A stretch of 64,000 nucleotides of DNA from Clostridium lundense DSM 17049 (GCF_000619945.1 NZ_JHVC01000009.1:1-64000), one strand, 5' to 3'. Positions 42,866 through 52,006 are shown, numbered from the stretch's first letter. Notes: generated from the sequence alone by a model not told the origin. A program made the numbers and translations.

Positions 42866-43696
42866 TCACTTGATGTCATTTATAATCTTATTTAAGTTAT
42901 TCATTTCATTAAAAAATATATTTTTATTTAAATTAATAACTGCATCAATATTATTTTCATCAACATTAGGAATGTGGATAGTGTTTTTGTTGTTATTAAT
43001 ATAATTAATTATTTTTAGTTGCTCAAAGATAATAGTAATGGTATAAACCATATTTTCTAGTTTGTTTTTTATAGGAGAAAATTTTGAACTAAATTTAAAT
43101 CCTTCATTATATAATTTTAACTTAGCTTTCATATCATGTATTTTCCATTCAATGTCATCTAATTCATTTTTGCTTTGAGAAAAGTCATTGGTATTAGCTA
43201 TATTTAAGAAACTTTTTTGTATATCTTTTGCTCTGTCTTTAAGTAGTTGTGTTAAATCTGGATTGAATATATAATGATTTACAATGGTTGTGATAGATAT
43301 ACCTATAAATGTATCAAGAAGTCTATGAACGCTATATTCAAAAGCAGAAGTTCCTTTTACACCTACTATAATAGATGCAAATACTAGGCAGGCGATAGAT
43401 GTTGTACTATCCCACTTAAGATAGTTACACACATAAACAATTAATATAACCCCTAGACCAACCAGTAGTATATTTTGTGATTGAATAGTTGCAAGTACAA
43501 CACCAACAATAGCACCAATAGTACTGCCAATAATTCTATTTATTCCAAATTTAACTGTCTCTCCAAAAAAAGTAGATATTGGCATAACAGCAGGTAGCAA
43601 AACGAAAAAAGGGAACTTAAGTTTTAATAAGTTTGATACCAGCATACATAAAGAAGCCGCAACACCTACTCTAATTGCTTTTCTTTTTAAATCCAT
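42866..43696 (-). CDS. ArAE/FUSC-family aromatic acid exporter-like protein
   Basis: A 276-residue protein with six membrane segments in the N-terminal 150 residues (RVGVAASLCMLVSNLLKLKF, then FFGETVKFGINRIIGSTIGA) and a helical cytosolic C-terminus. This is the short aromatic acid exporter type common in Firmicutes. Substrate unknown. It is divergent from the MobA-like gene and convergent to the hydroxylase operon. Confidence 0.82.
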   Translation of the reverse strand: MDLKRKAIRVGVAASLCMLVSNLLKLKFPFFVLLPAVMPISTFFGETVKFGINRIIGSTIGAIVGVVLATIQSQNILLVGLGVILIVYVCNYLKWDSTTSIACLVFASIIVGVKGTSAFEYSVHRLLDTFIGISITTIVNHYIFNPDLTQLLKDRAKDIQKSFLNIANTNDFSQSKNELDDIEWKIHDMKAKLKLYNEGFKFSSKFSPIKNKLENMVYTITIIFEQLKIINYINNNKNTIHIPNVDENNIDAVINLNKNIFFNEMNNLNKIINDIK

Positions 43697-43782
43697 TAAT
43701 TCACCTTCTTAGATATGTTAGTTATATTTTTTTCGTAAAAGGATCAAAATATGTATAAGCAGGTTTAGAAGGAGGGCGTATT

Positions 43783-44352
43783 ATGGGCGTTGATGGCATA
43801 GTATTAGCAGCAGGATTATCCTCAAGGATGGGAAAATATAAATTAACATTAGATATGGGAGGAAAGAAAGTTATAGAAAGATGCATAGAATCCATGTATG
43901 ATATTTGTTCTAATGTAATAGTTGTTGGTGGATATAATTATGACCTACTTGTGGATATATTAAAACCATACTCTAAAGTAAAGCTGATTTTAAATGAAAA
44001 CTATAAGGAGGGTATGTTTAGTTCTGTAAAAAAAGGATTACAACAGGTAAAGAAAGATAGATTCTTTTTAACCCCAGCAGATTATCCGCTAATAAAAAGG
44101 GAAACCTATGTAAAAATGCTTTCTACTAATAATGATATAGTTGTACCAATTTATAAAAATATAAAAGGACATCCAATACTCATAAAAAGTTATATTATTA
44201 ATGATATTTTATCTGGAAAATATGTTAGTTTAAGAGAATTTACATGGGAACACGGTTTTTCTAGCGTATTCCTAGAAGATGAAGGTATACTATTAGATAT
44301 AGATACTGAAAAAGATTATATTGACATTATAAATAAGGCTAAGTTTTACTAA
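43783..44352 (+). CDS. MobA-like nucleotidyltransferase (molybdenum cofactor cytidylyltransferase-like)
   Basis: A 189-residue NTP transferase: LAAGLSSRMGKYKL (nucleotide loop), VVGGYNYD, and TPADYPLI (metal Asp). In the MocA/MobA family it attaches CMP or GMP to molybdopterin. Enzymes of the xanthine dehydrogenase family need the CMP form, and the operon for one lies 1 kb upstream, so MocA function is likely. AAGGAGGG precedes the ATG. Confidence 0.85.
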   Translation: MGVDGIVLAAGLSSRMGKYKLTLDMGGKKVIERCIESMYDICSNVIVVGGYNYDLLVDILKPYSKVKLILNENYKEGMFSSVKKGLQQVKKDRFFLTPADYPLIKRETYVKMLSTNNDIVVPIYKNIKGHPILIKSYIINDILSGKYVSLREFTWEHGFSSVFLEDEGILLDIDTEKDYIDIINKAKFY

Positions 44353-44545
44353 TAACCATATAATCTCCACAGGTAAGCTGAACTACTTCGGCTTTTAGAG
44401 CTTTTGCAATATCTTTTGTCAATTGTTTTTGTTCCTCTAAGTTACTGGCAACTAAAATTAAAGGATTACCGTTTTGTGCCCTATCTTTACTTAAAGTTAT
44501 ATATGCTACTATTTCATAACCTGTATTATATAAATCTGCACTCAT
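44339..44545 (-). CDS. capping complex subunit for YIEGIA
   Basis: A 68-residue protein matching the small partner coded beside YIEGIA proteins (IVAYITLSKDRAQNGNPLIL, LKAEVVQLTCGDYMVIS). It lies 14 bases after the YIEGIA gene in the same direction and its end overlaps the convergent MobA-like gene by 14 bases. Probably a spore or envelope complex; the molecular role is not established. Confidence 0.8.
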   Translation of the reverse strand: MSADLYNTGYEIVAYITLSKDRAQNGNPLILVASNLEEQKQLTKDIAKALKAEVVQLTCGDYMVISKT

Positions 44546-44559
44546 AATATCAATCCTTT

Positions 44560-45465
44560 CTATTTATAAAGATTAGTATTCATTACTTTGTAGCTTTTTC
44601 TTATGCTTTCCAAAAGAGGAGTCTTTTTTATAGTTTCAATAAATGCTCCTTCATCATAGATAATTGGAACCATCACAAGAGCAATTCTTCCTGTGTCATA
44701 ATCACGCTTAGTGTAATGATATCTTTTAAGCCCCAATGCTCTACAGACTTCAAATATTATAGCCTGCCTTTGCCCATTATGGTTAAGTGTTATGCTAAAA
44801 TGTTTTTCTTTGGGATAAATCATTGCTGCTATACTACTATCTTCAATAAGTTTTCTAGAGATATCTGTTCCTAAATGGTTTGTTACAAAGATATCATCTA
44901 CATATAATTCAGAGTTTTTTATGGTTACTTTAGCCAATTTTACATCAGCAATATCTCCAACAGATTTACCTTTTGAAAAAGTTTTAAGTATATAAAGTGT
45001 AAGTATGCCAACTAGTACTCCACATATTATATTTATCCACAGAATTTTATTAGGCACAATATGCATAGTTAGGCTAGTTGTAAAGGCCACTAATAATGAA
45101 ATATAATTTCGTGCCTCAAAGGTTTTTGCTATACCGTCGATGTAGGCTTCTCCTCTAAAAACATGTTCAACATCATCAAGATTTTGAAGACTTTCTTTTT
45201 CTATTCTCCTTACTTCTCTAAACTGCTCAGTAGCAAGAAAAAGAAAGGTTACTGCTTCAAAGTTCTTTTCAAGCAATGCAGGAATTGCAATAGCACCTAT
45301 TCCAGAAGATATAAATCCAGTTACTAAGTGAATTAGATATGCATTTGGATAACTTGGATATTGTCTGTAGTCAACGATAAGAGTAACATATCTTGATATA
45401 GTTCCACATAATATTGGTATTAATATTAAAAAAATATAATACTGCGAAAGTGCTTCTTTTTCCAT
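44560..45465 (-). CDS. YIEGIA family membrane protein
   Basis: A 301-residue protein with several membrane segments and the family signature, here AYIDGIAKTFEARNYISLLV. The start at 45465 (MEKEALSQYYIF) follows CGGAGG; a longer open frame to 45681 has no site and would overlap the next gene. The cytosolic C-terminal half (KNSELYVDDIFVTNHLGTDI) is conserved in the family. It pairs with the small gene at 44339. Confidence 0.85.
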   Translation of the reverse strand: MEKEALSQYYIFLILIPILCGTISRYVTLIVDYRQYPSYPNAYLIHLVTGFISSGIGAIAIPALLEKNFEAVTFLFLATEQFREVRRIEKESLQNLDDVEHVFRGEAYIDGIAKTFEARNYISLLVAFTTSLTMHIVPNKILWINIICGVLVGILTLYILKTFSKGKSVGDIADVKLAKVTIKNSELYVDDIFVTNHLGTDISRKLIEDSSIAAMIYPKEKHFSITLNHNGQRQAIIFEVCRALGLKRYHYTKRDYDTGRIALVMVPIIYDEGAFIETIKKTPLLESIRKSYKVMNTNLYK

Positions 45466-45654
45466 AGAATCCTCCGAATACTTAGTAGTTAATAGTGTAT
45501 TTAAAAGGTAATAATAATTAATAGTTTTTGTATTAGGGGGAAAAATTATGTATAATAAAATAACGAATGCTTGTATTATAATGTGTATTAGTTTTTTATC
45601 AATTAATTTATAAATAGGAATTTGTAGAATAGAAGGAACAAAGGAGAGTGCATT

Positions 45655-45906
45655 ATGATTGAATACAAATTTGATACCCAATTGTTAATTGAAGGACATA
45701 ATCTTTCAGAAGATACAATCAATGAATATATTACAAACAATATTGAAGGTGACTGCTTGCTTGCTGTTGGTGATGATGAAATGATTAAAATTCATTTTCA
45801 TACCAATACACCATGGAAGGTGCTTGAATATTGTGCTTCTTTGGGAGAAATTTATGATATCGTTGTAGAAAACATGGAACGCCAAGCCAATGGGCTTAAA
45901 GGTTAA
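45655..45906 (+). CDS. stand-alone DAK-kinase-like C-terminal domain
   Basis: An 83-residue protein resembling the end of YloV/fatty acid kinase FakA-type proteins: CLLAVGDDEMIKIHFHTNTPWKVLEYCASLGEIYDI. Such single-domain proteins are annotated in clostridia as kinase to dihydroxyacetone kinase. It lacks a kinase domain, so it may be a regulatory or binding domain. AAAGGAGA precedes the ATG. Confidence 0.75.
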   Translation: MIEYKFDTQLLIEGHNLSEDTINEYITNNIEGDCLLAVGDDEMIKIHFHTNTPWKVLEYCASLGEIYDIVVENMERQANGLKG

Positions 45907-45972
45907 ACAGTAAGCTTTTTGCTGGTTTAGAAATCTCGAAGTAGTGAATAATTAGATTTATCTTAAATATTA

Positions 45973-46005
45973 AAGCATTCAACATTTTAAAGTTGAATGC
46001 TTTTG
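45973..46005. terminator. terminator (repeated type)
   Basis: AAAGCATTCAAC and GTTGAATGCTTT form a stem between convergent genes, overlapping the last codons of the minus-strand gene. Near copy of the hairpin at 24186. Confidence 0.8.
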
Positions 46006-46433
46006 TTATTAACGCTTTTCACTTTATAAAAACTTGTTGCAAAATTATATCCGCAGAAAATGCCAAAAATTAAATAAGAAGGTATGCTTAAGTTTAATTT
46101 TAATAGTGTATTACATAGCCCAGGAAATATATTTAAATAGTAAATGTTTAAACTAAAAGATAAAAATAGTAAAGGTAGTACAACAAATATTAATTTAACT
46201 ACATTAACTTTCCATGTTCCATCCATTTTAAATTGCTTAATTAAGTATTCTATAGACAGTAATACACCTAGTAGTATAGCTGCAAATCCTAGTATAATTG
46301 AGTATAAAATATTAATTTCGAAGGTAGTTTTAAAATAATCTTTAGATAAATAGGTACACCAATTAATAAATAAAACTAAAATACATATTAATATAACGTA
46401 TAAGATATATAGTATATATTTTTTGAATTTCAT
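45987..46433 (-). CDS. four-segment membrane protein, unknown
   Basis: A 148-residue hydrophobic protein with four membrane segments. No family recognised. AAAGGAGA precedes the ATG. Its 3' end lies in the terminator stem. Confidence 0.7.
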   Translation of the reverse strand: MKFKKYILYILYVILICILVLFINWCTYLSKDYFKTTFEINILYSIILGFAAILLGVLLSIEYLIKQFKMDGTWKVNVVKLIFVVLPLLFLSFSLNIYYLNIFPGLCNTLLKLNLSIPSYLIFGIFCGYNFATSFYKVKSVNNKSIQL

Positions 46434-46569
46434 AAGTATTCTCCTTTGACATTGTAAATACTATATTACATTTAATATACCATATATTGAAAATATTGTA
46501 AAACTGACATTTGAATAAGTAAGTCATATGAGCATAGGAAATTTAATGCAGTAGATTGAAAGTTACTTG

Positions 46570-47034
46570 TTATAAATTTGAAAAAGGAATCAAACTATGT
46601 GTTTCAGCTAAGCGTTTTTTAGTAACTTTATTATTTGAGTCTACTTCCATTAATGTCCAAGAAGGTAATCCGTTTCCTTCATTTTCTAAGTTATAATCTC
46701 CTCCTGCTGGGTCTGATAAACGATATAAAACTTCATTTAAAGTTGTTAATGCTATTTCATATGCAAATTTACCCAATAGTTCTGGTGTTGCACCATTTTT
46801 TAATAGTTTTGTTTCAACTTCTGAATTGGGTAAATTTTCTTTAATTCTATTCTTTAACATATCTCCATATTCATTTTCATAAAATTCAAGGCTATTATTT
46901 AATGGTCTTGCAAAACGAAAAGCAGCCAGCCATGCAAAATTATTGCTTTCAATGTCAAGATTAGCATAATAATCTGCTGTATTTTCTGGTAATCCAAAGC
47001 TTTTTAAAAGTTCTTTAATTTCTTCCTTATTCAT
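46570..47034 (-). CDS. hypothetical soluble protein
   Basis: A 154-residue acidic protein (LLKSFGLPENTADYYANLDI; FARPLNNSLEFYENEYGDML) with no signal or membrane segment. No family recognised. GGGGAGG precedes the ATG. It lies 40 bases after an SMI1/KNR4-like gene, so the two are probably co-transcribed and may be functionally linked. Confidence 0.65.
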   Translation of the reverse strand: MNKEEIKELLKSFGLPENTADYYANLDIESNNFAWLAAFRFARPLNNSLEFYENEYGDMLKNRIKENLPNSEVETKLLKNGATPELLGKFAYEIALTTLNEVLYRLSDPAGGDYNLENEGNGLPSWTLMEVDSNNKVTKKRLAETHSLIPFSNL

Positions 47035-47073
47035 ATGTTATCCTCCCCTTTTTGTTTGTTATGTAAATAATTT

Positions 47074-47700
47074 TTAAGTGTTACTGTTTTCTTTTATATT
47101 TATTTTTATTCCTGTATTTTCAACTATGTTAGTAATATAAGATTTATTATGTGAAGCTATATAAAGAGTAGGAGTACATCTATTAATAAATACTACTAAA
47201 ACCTTTCTATGTTCATCAGTAAATATTTCACTCAAAGCATTTTTATTTATTTTAATTAACTTTTTTTCAATTAATTCACTAAATCTATTTCTGCTAATTC
47301 TAACCTTTGTCATATATGGCAGTGAGTAAACTATTTCCAGGGCTATAAAATTCAAAATAAAATATGAGCATTTACCCTCACAATACCACCTGCCAGTATC
47401 CTCTGTTAAAAAACGTTGGTATACAGGAGGATCTTCTTTTTCTTTATTATCTAATTTTATACCAAAAATAGAGTCTTCATCCTTAAAAAAAGTCATTATA
47501 TCATCAATAATTTCAATATCTTCAAAAGGCAAGAATGATAAGTGATTTCTACTTTTTCCTATAATTGAATAATACTCTTTTAAGGCTATAGGAAATTTTA
47601 TTTGCATTGTACTTTCAAAATTATTAACTTCCTCTTTTGTATATTTTTCATATGAATTTGATGTTATTAATTTTAATTCATTTAAACATTGTTCTATCAT
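47074..47700 (-). CDS. SMI1/KNR4-like (SUKH) protein
   Basis: A 208-residue protein. The N-terminal part EEVNNFESTMQIKFPIALKEYYSIIG with LSFLPFEDIEIIDD follows the SMI1/KNR4 fold pattern. In bacteria these are frequent immunity proteins of contact-dependent toxins, but no toxin gene is nearby, so another role is possible. It is the middle gene of a minus-strand row 48433-46570. Confidence 0.7.
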   Translation of the reverse strand: MIEQCLNELKLITSNSYEKYTKEEVNNFESTMQIKFPIALKEYYSIIGKSRNHLSFLPFEDIEIIDDIMTFFKDEDSIFGIKLDNKEKEDPPVYQRFLTEDTGRWYCEGKCSYFILNFIALEIVYSLPYMTKVRISRNRFSELIEKKLIKINKNALSEIFTDEHRKVLVVFINRCTPTLYIASHNKSYITNIVENTGIKINIKENSNT

Positions 47701-47719
47701 TAAAAACAGCTCCTTGTTG

Positions 47720-48433
47720 CTAGTTATTGTTGTAGATATGTTTTTTTACCCATTTCTTGAAAAATAGCAGTTGTTCTTCTGTATGAAAATAATGTTCTCC
47801 ATTTTCCATTACTTCTAAATCGCAGTTGAAGTGTTTTGCAAATGCAGATACCACATTAAATTCACATAGTTTATCTTTTGAACCATATAAAATTGAAGTA
47901 GGATTGCTCCAGGTAACAATAGGATGTTCTTTTACATAGCAATAATAATCCCAATAGAGTGTTTGTCCAACAGGTGTAGTGATTTCCTTTTCTGCCTTTA
48001 GCTTATCCTCACTTATGTTAAAACATGTCATTATATTATCTATGATACGTTCCATACTTATCACTGGAGAGAGAAATAAACATTGTTCCAATGTTTCATG
48101 GCTATATGTTAGTAGACTAAAATATGCTCCCATACTGCAAGCAAATACACTTATATTATTTGATAAGGATTGAGCATATCTCATAATGGTATTAAGATCT
48201 TGAACACAATTTTGAACTTTGCAATCATAGGCTTCCTCCTTACGATCACCATGTTTAGGCAAATCAAAACTAAGCACCTGATAATCTATTGATGTTGCTT
48301 CCTCTGCAAATATAACAATTGAGTTGTCTTCTTTATTTGACATGGTACCATGTACTACTACGAATAATTTATTTGATTTTTTGCCCCATAAGATTGCAGG
48401 AATATTTTCTATTTTTAAACTTTGTTTTATCAT
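47720..48433 (-). CDS. alpha/beta hydrolase
   Basis: A 237-residue alpha/beta hydrolase: VVHGTMSNKED (oxyanion region), the nucleophile elbow FACSMGAYFS, an acid in YGSKDKLCEF and the His in ENGEHYFHTEE. The start at 48433 follows TGGAGG. First gene of the row with the SMI1-like gene 20 bases on. Substrate unknown. Confidence 0.85.
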   Translation of the reverse strand: MIKQSLKIENIPAILWGKKSNKLFVVVHGTMSNKEDNSIVIFAEEATSIDYQVLSFDLPKHGDRKEEAYDCKVQNCVQDLNTIMRYAQSLSNNISVFACSMGAYFSLLTYSHETLEQCLFLSPVISMERIIDNIMTCFNISEDKLKAEKEITTPVGQTLYWDYYCYVKEHPIVTWSNPTSILYGSKDKLCEFNVVSAFAKHFNCDLEVMENGEHYFHTEEQLLFFKKWVKKHIYNNN

Positions 48434-48592
48434 CGTAATTTTTCCTCCATAAAATATAAATATAATTCTTCTGTACTTTAAAATTATAGTCTTATATCTC
48501 ATGATTTATCTAGTTCATAAATAATTCTGTAATAAAGTTGTTGAAAATTACAATTTTCACCCTCATACATATATTTAATATATTATTAAGTA

Positions 48593-49147
48593 TTATTTAT
48601 TCCATTCCTGCTTAATTAGTGAATAAACAAGTTGATCGTATTTATTTTCATTAATCCAATAATGTTCTCGTAGTCTTCCGTCTAATTTAAAGCCGTATTT
48701 TTCTAAAAGCTTTATAGAAGGGGAATTGTTTGAAGATGTAGTTGCATAAATCTTATTTAAATTTAGATCATAATCTTGGAATATGGTTTTAATAAATTTT
48801 GATAGCATAATGCTACCCAATCCATTACCTCTATTATTATCTGGTATATAATAACCAAATTCAGCACTATGATTTCTTGGATTTAAATCAAATAATGTTA
48901 TTTTGCCTAAAGGTTTGGTGCAGTCCTCTTCTTTTACCAGCACATAAATTACTTCTTTTCTTTCAGAAATAGCTTTTAATATTTTACTGGCATATTCTTC
49001 AAATGATTCACATGCTTTTAAAGGGCGACAAGTATAATATTCAAAGTGCTTTTCCGCAATATTCCAATCATATATTGTCTGGATATGTTGTTCTGTTAAT
49101 AAGATCAATTTATAAATTTCATCATGTTGTTTTAAACTATTATTCAT
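48593..49147 (-). CDS. GNAT acetyltransferase (RimJ/RimL-like)
   Basis: A 184-residue GNAT domain of the RimJ/L type: GYYIPDNNRGNGLGSIMLSKF (acetyl-CoA loop) and NNSPSIKLLEKYGFKLDGRLREHY at the end. Substrate unknown. Its promoter region holds the repeated extended -10 element (49186-49231). Confidence 0.88.
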   Translation of the reverse strand: MNNSLKQHDEIYKLILLTEQHIQTIYDWNIAEKHFEYYTCRPLKACESFEEYASKILKAISERKEVIYVLVKEEDCTKPLGKITLFDLNPRNHSAEFGYYIPDNNRGNGLGSIMLSKFIKTIFQDYDLNLNKIYATTSSNNSPSIKLLEKYGFKLDGRLREHYWINENKYDQLVYSLIKQEWNK

Positions 49148-49185
49148 TACAACCCTCCATAAAATTATACAGTTCTATTCGCATA

Positions 49186-49231
49186 ATTTAACTATCGTGA
49201 ATTAATTATAACATATTACCAAAGGGGAGTT
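49186..49231 (-). promoter_or_regulatory. repeated extended -10 promoter element
   Basis: On the minus strand it reads ATGTTATAATTAATTC (TG-n-TATAAT extended -10). 49186-49210 equals 26102-26126 over 25 bases and 49203-49231 equals 51259-51287 over 29 bases. It is the likely promoter of the acetyltransferase gene at 48593-49147. Confidence 0.7.
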
Positions 49232-49235
49232 TATA

Positions 49236-49433
49236 TTGTTAAAAAGTAAGTATAATCATATAATTTGTGGTTTTTGTGAATGTTTATTTTTACTTTTTAC
49301 TTCTAATATATATGCCTCAAATGATAAAAGGGATAAAATACACAAAGATGATTTGGAACCTATTTATAAAAGTGATGTGGAGAATATAACAGAATTAATG
49401 GAGCAGAATTATGGAAAAAAAGTATTAACATAA
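49236..49433 (+). CDS. small exported peptide, possibly a truncated gene
   Basis: A 65-residue reading frame beginning with TTG after AAAGGGGAG. It has a hydrophobic N-terminal segment ending FTSNIYAS, which looks like a signal peptide, then a charged tail of about 37 residues. It could be the 5' piece of a lost gene, since the region to 49804 has no continuation. No family recognised. Confidence 0.45.
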   Translation: MLKSKYNHIICGFCECLFLLFTSNIYASNDKRDKIHKDDLEPIYKSDVENITELMEQNYGKKVLT

Positions 49434-49804
49434 TAAAGAATATTGGCGGAATAGAAAATTTAGTTAACTTAAAGAAGTATTTGCCTAACTGTGATATACG
49501 ATAATTAGTATTATTTAGTTATCCCAATAATAATTTTAAAAATAGTAGGGTAAAGTGTTTGAAAAAAGTTCGATGAATAAAAGCACCACATTATTCAAAG
49601 TCGAATTTTGTGGTGCTTTTACGTCCAATTCTGAATAGAGTTGGATTCGGAAGTTGAGCCGAATAAAGAAAGCAGTTTGATTTTAAGCTAAAATTATGTT
49701 CTAATTCAAAAGCTGCTCAGAAGTTAGCTTAAAAACATCACTTATAAGCTCTTTATATTTTTTAAGTTTTTTATTTACTGCATGGTAGATAAAATATCTT
49801 ACAC
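49434..49804. other. intergenic stretch, probably decayed
   Basis: About 370 bases without a gene. It holds the terminator at 49579-49622 and an inverted repeat near 49620-49660 (ATTCTGAATAGAG / GGATTCGGAAG region). Otherwise nothing recognisable. Confidence 0.5.
49579..49622. terminator. terminator (repeated type)
   Basis: AAAAGCACCACA and TGTGGTGCTTTT with inner TTC/GAA pairs. Arms match the hairpin at 27114. Confidence 0.85.
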
Positions 49805-50554
49805 TTATTTTAGGAAATTCTTTATTACTTTTGCAAATTCCATATCATTGGATATAACTGCTGGATGAAACCCATTCAAAAATATATATTTCTCTCCATA
49901 TGGTACTTTTTCCAAAATTGAAGTATATTCGTCCTCAAAATCATTCCTAATCATATCATCCGTTTTGCTTGCAGTAAGTAGCAATGGAACTTTTAATTCT
50001 GATAAATCTTTATGGAATAATGGAATATGTTCCTTCGAGCATTTTAGCAAGCAGTTCGTATCATGATCAACAATACTTTCCCAATCACTACCATGCCAAA
50101 AAACATAAAATTGTTTTACAGTTTCATTTTGTTTAGAATAGCAGCGGCCCTCTAATAGCTTTTTAGCAAAATCAGATGCAAGAGTTCTTCCATCAAAGCT
50201 GTCTGCTACAACTTTCTTTACTAAATCTGGTCTTTCTAGAGCAACGTTAATGGCTACCCAGGCACCGCCGCTTGTTCCAAGTAAATTGACATTTTCCAAG
50301 GACAAAAAATCTAATAAGGCAATTGTTTGCATTGCTTCATCAAACCATAGTTCTAAAGGGAATTTCTCCAGTCGTTGAGATTTACCATGTCCTAAAAAAT
50401 CTATGGTAATTACCCTATATTCGTCTGAATATAACTTGATTATAGATTCAAACATTTTAGAAGAAGAAGCATTGCCATGTAAAAATAGGAAGGGCCTTCC
50501 GCTCCCGTTTTCTTCATAATAAATATTTTTGTTCTTATATTCAAAATATGGCAT
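49805..50554 (-). CDS. alpha/beta hydrolase
   Basis: A 249-residue alpha/beta hydrolase: FLFLHGNASSSKMF (oxyanion loop), nucleophile LLGTSGGAWVA, and the catalytic His in LNGFHPAVIS. FLGHGKSQRLEKF follows strand 4 as in haloperoxidase/esterase types. CAGGAGG precedes the ATG. Substrate unknown. Confidence 0.9.
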   Translation of the reverse strand: MPYFEYKNKNIYYEENGSGRPFLFLHGNASSSKMFESIIKLYSDEYRVITIDFLGHGKSQRLEKFPLELWFDEAMQTIALLDFLSLENVNLLGTSGGAWVAINVALERPDLVKKVVADSFDGRTLASDFAKKLLEGRCYSKQNETVKQFYVFWHGSDWESIVDHDTNCLLKCSKEHIPLFHKDLSELKVPLLLTASKTDDMIRNDFEDEYTSILEKVPYGEKYIFLNGFHPAVISNDMEFAKVIKNFLK

Positions 50555-50637
50555 TTTAAAATCCTCCTGTATTTGTTTTTATCAGTATACCATTGACAAA
50601 AGTGTTAGTTCTACCACACACATTTTTATAATAAAAT

Positions 50638-50667
50638 AAGTGCCATAGCAAATGCTATGACACTTAA
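50638..50667 (-). terminator. terminator of CD3324-type gene
   Basis: AAGTGCCATAGCA and TGCTATGACACTT pair with a short loop just past the stop at 50678. Confidence 0.8.
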
Positions 50668-50677
50668 TAATAAATAT

Positions 50678-50950
50678 CTATTTTTTCTTTTGCTGAAGAA
50701 TAATTCGCTGGATGCTTTTAGGAACTAAGTAGTATTTTTCTGACAACGCATCGAATGACATACCAGATTGATAGTCCCGATAAATATCACGATTTCGGTC
50801 AGCAAGAATAACCTTTACCCCTGTTTTACTTCCCCATTTTTTTCGTGTGTTTTCTTTTCGAGGAATGTAAATCAACTCACCATCTATATATTTTTGAACT
50901 TCTTCAATTATCTCATTTGGCAAAATATCATTTGCCTTAAAATAGCCCAT
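50678..50950 (-). CDS. CD3324 family HTH protein (Mor-like)
   Basis: A 90-residue basic protein. FKANDILPNEIIEEVQKYIDGELIYIPRKE matches CD3324-type proteins; the C-terminus SFDALSEKYYLVPKSIQRII is a helix-turn-helix, similar to phage Mor. A DNA-binding regulator of unknown targets. CAGGAGGTG precedes the ATG. The leader contains a G/C-rich hairpin (51019-51046). Confidence 0.8.
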   Translation of the reverse strand: MGYFKANDILPNEIIEEVQKYIDGELIYIPRKENTRKKWGSKTGVKVILADRNRDIYRDYQSGMSFDALSEKYYLVPKSIQRIILQQKKK

Positions 50951-51478
50951 GCTGCACCTCCTGATTAGATATAGGATTAGCAGTGACTATTACATTTGCT
51001 TATTTTAAATTTAATTCACTGTGCAATAGCCCTGCTATTAACACAGTTTTGTTCCAACGCCCATCGTACAACCCACCTTTCGTTTGTCTATACTTAATAT
51101 ATTATATGGTTATGTTAAAATCAACATTATTTTGCTTTTCTAATTATTATCTTTTCATTCTTAGCTCTAATTTATAACCCCTTATTATCTTATTTAATTA
51201 TAAATTGTTTAAATACTATAAAACTTAAATTACTGAATAATAATCTGCTATTATTTAGTAATTATAACATATTACCAAAGGGGAGTTATGGAAAAGAGAT
51301 CTTAATTATTTCTAAGTATGTTTTATATCAAGCTTATTTCCTTGAAATTTATACGGTAATTAAAGTAGACTATTTAATAAGTTAAAAACTTTTTAAACTA
51401 ATTTGAAACTTTTTGTGCTTCCTAAATATCTAACCTATGTAAAAACAATATTGCTGCAGCAGTGAAAGAAGGTAGAAA
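50951..51478. other. long leader / intergenic region
   Basis: About 530 bases. On the minus side lies the leader of the CD3324-type gene, with hairpin CTGTG..AATAGC/GCTATT..CACAG at 51019-51046 in a segment of higher GC (about 50990-51100). Further on come an extended -10 repeat (51259-51287, minus) and the ECF promoter at 51404. No protein gene is supportable. Confidence 0.6.
51404..51432 (+). promoter_or_regulatory. ECF-type promoter of the second sigma factor
   Basis: TGAAAC at 51404-51409 (then TTTTT), exactly 17 bases, TATCTA at 51427-51432. Same architecture as the promoters of the 11-17 kb cluster, with a somewhat different -10 box. Suggests autoregulation. Confidence 0.75.
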
Positions 51479-52006
51479 ATGTACAATATACAGGAACTTG
51501 TTCAAAAAAGTAAAAATGGAGACATTTCTTCATTTATGTTACTTTTGAAGCAAAAAGAAAATGATATTTATAATATTTCTTTTTCCTATACAAAGAATTC
51601 CTATGATGCTGAAGATTGCATATCTGAAGCCTCTATAAAAGCTTTTGACAAACTAAAACAATTAAAAAACGAAGAAAAATTCTATTACTGGTTTATTTCC
51701 ATACTTATAAATGTATGCAGAAAAAACATAAAAGGAAAAGCAACAGTTTCATCTGATGAAATAATAAATACCATAAAAGATGAATTTTCTTATCGATCCA
51801 TTGATGATAGACTTATTATAGAAGATTTGCTTTCTAAACTTAGAAAAGATGAAAGAGATATAATTGCACTTAGATACCTTAAAGATTATTCAATAAAGGA
51901 AATTGCATCTATAATGAATATGCCTTTGAGCACAGTAAAAACAAAAATATATAGAACGTTAAGTTTCCTTAGAGCTAAAAATGGAGGTATAAAAAATGAA
52001 TTATAA
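51479..52006 (+). CDS. ECF-type RNA polymerase sigma factor
   Basis: A 175-residue ECF sigma factor. Region 2: YTKNSYDAEDCISEASIKAFDKLKQL, region 4: LSKLRKDERDIIALRYLKDYSIKEIASIMNMPLSTVKTKIYR. The start overlaps nothing and has GAAGG; the end overlaps the DUF4179 gene by 11 bases. With the promoter upstream this is a self-controlled sigma/anti-sigma unit. Confidence 0.93.
   Translation: MYNIQELVQKSKNGDISSFMLLLKQKENDIYNISFSYTKNSYDAEDCISEASIKAFDKLKQLKNEEKFYYWFISILINVCRKNIKGKATVSSDEIINTIKDEFSYRSIDDRLIIEDLLSKLRKDERDIIALRYLKDYSIKEIASIMNMPLSTVKTKIYRTLSFLRAKNGGIKNEL

Noticed and set aside
47074..47700. Toxin-immunity locus based on the SMI1/KNR4-like protein
   Set aside because: No toxin gene, nuclease domain or secretion system component lies nearby.
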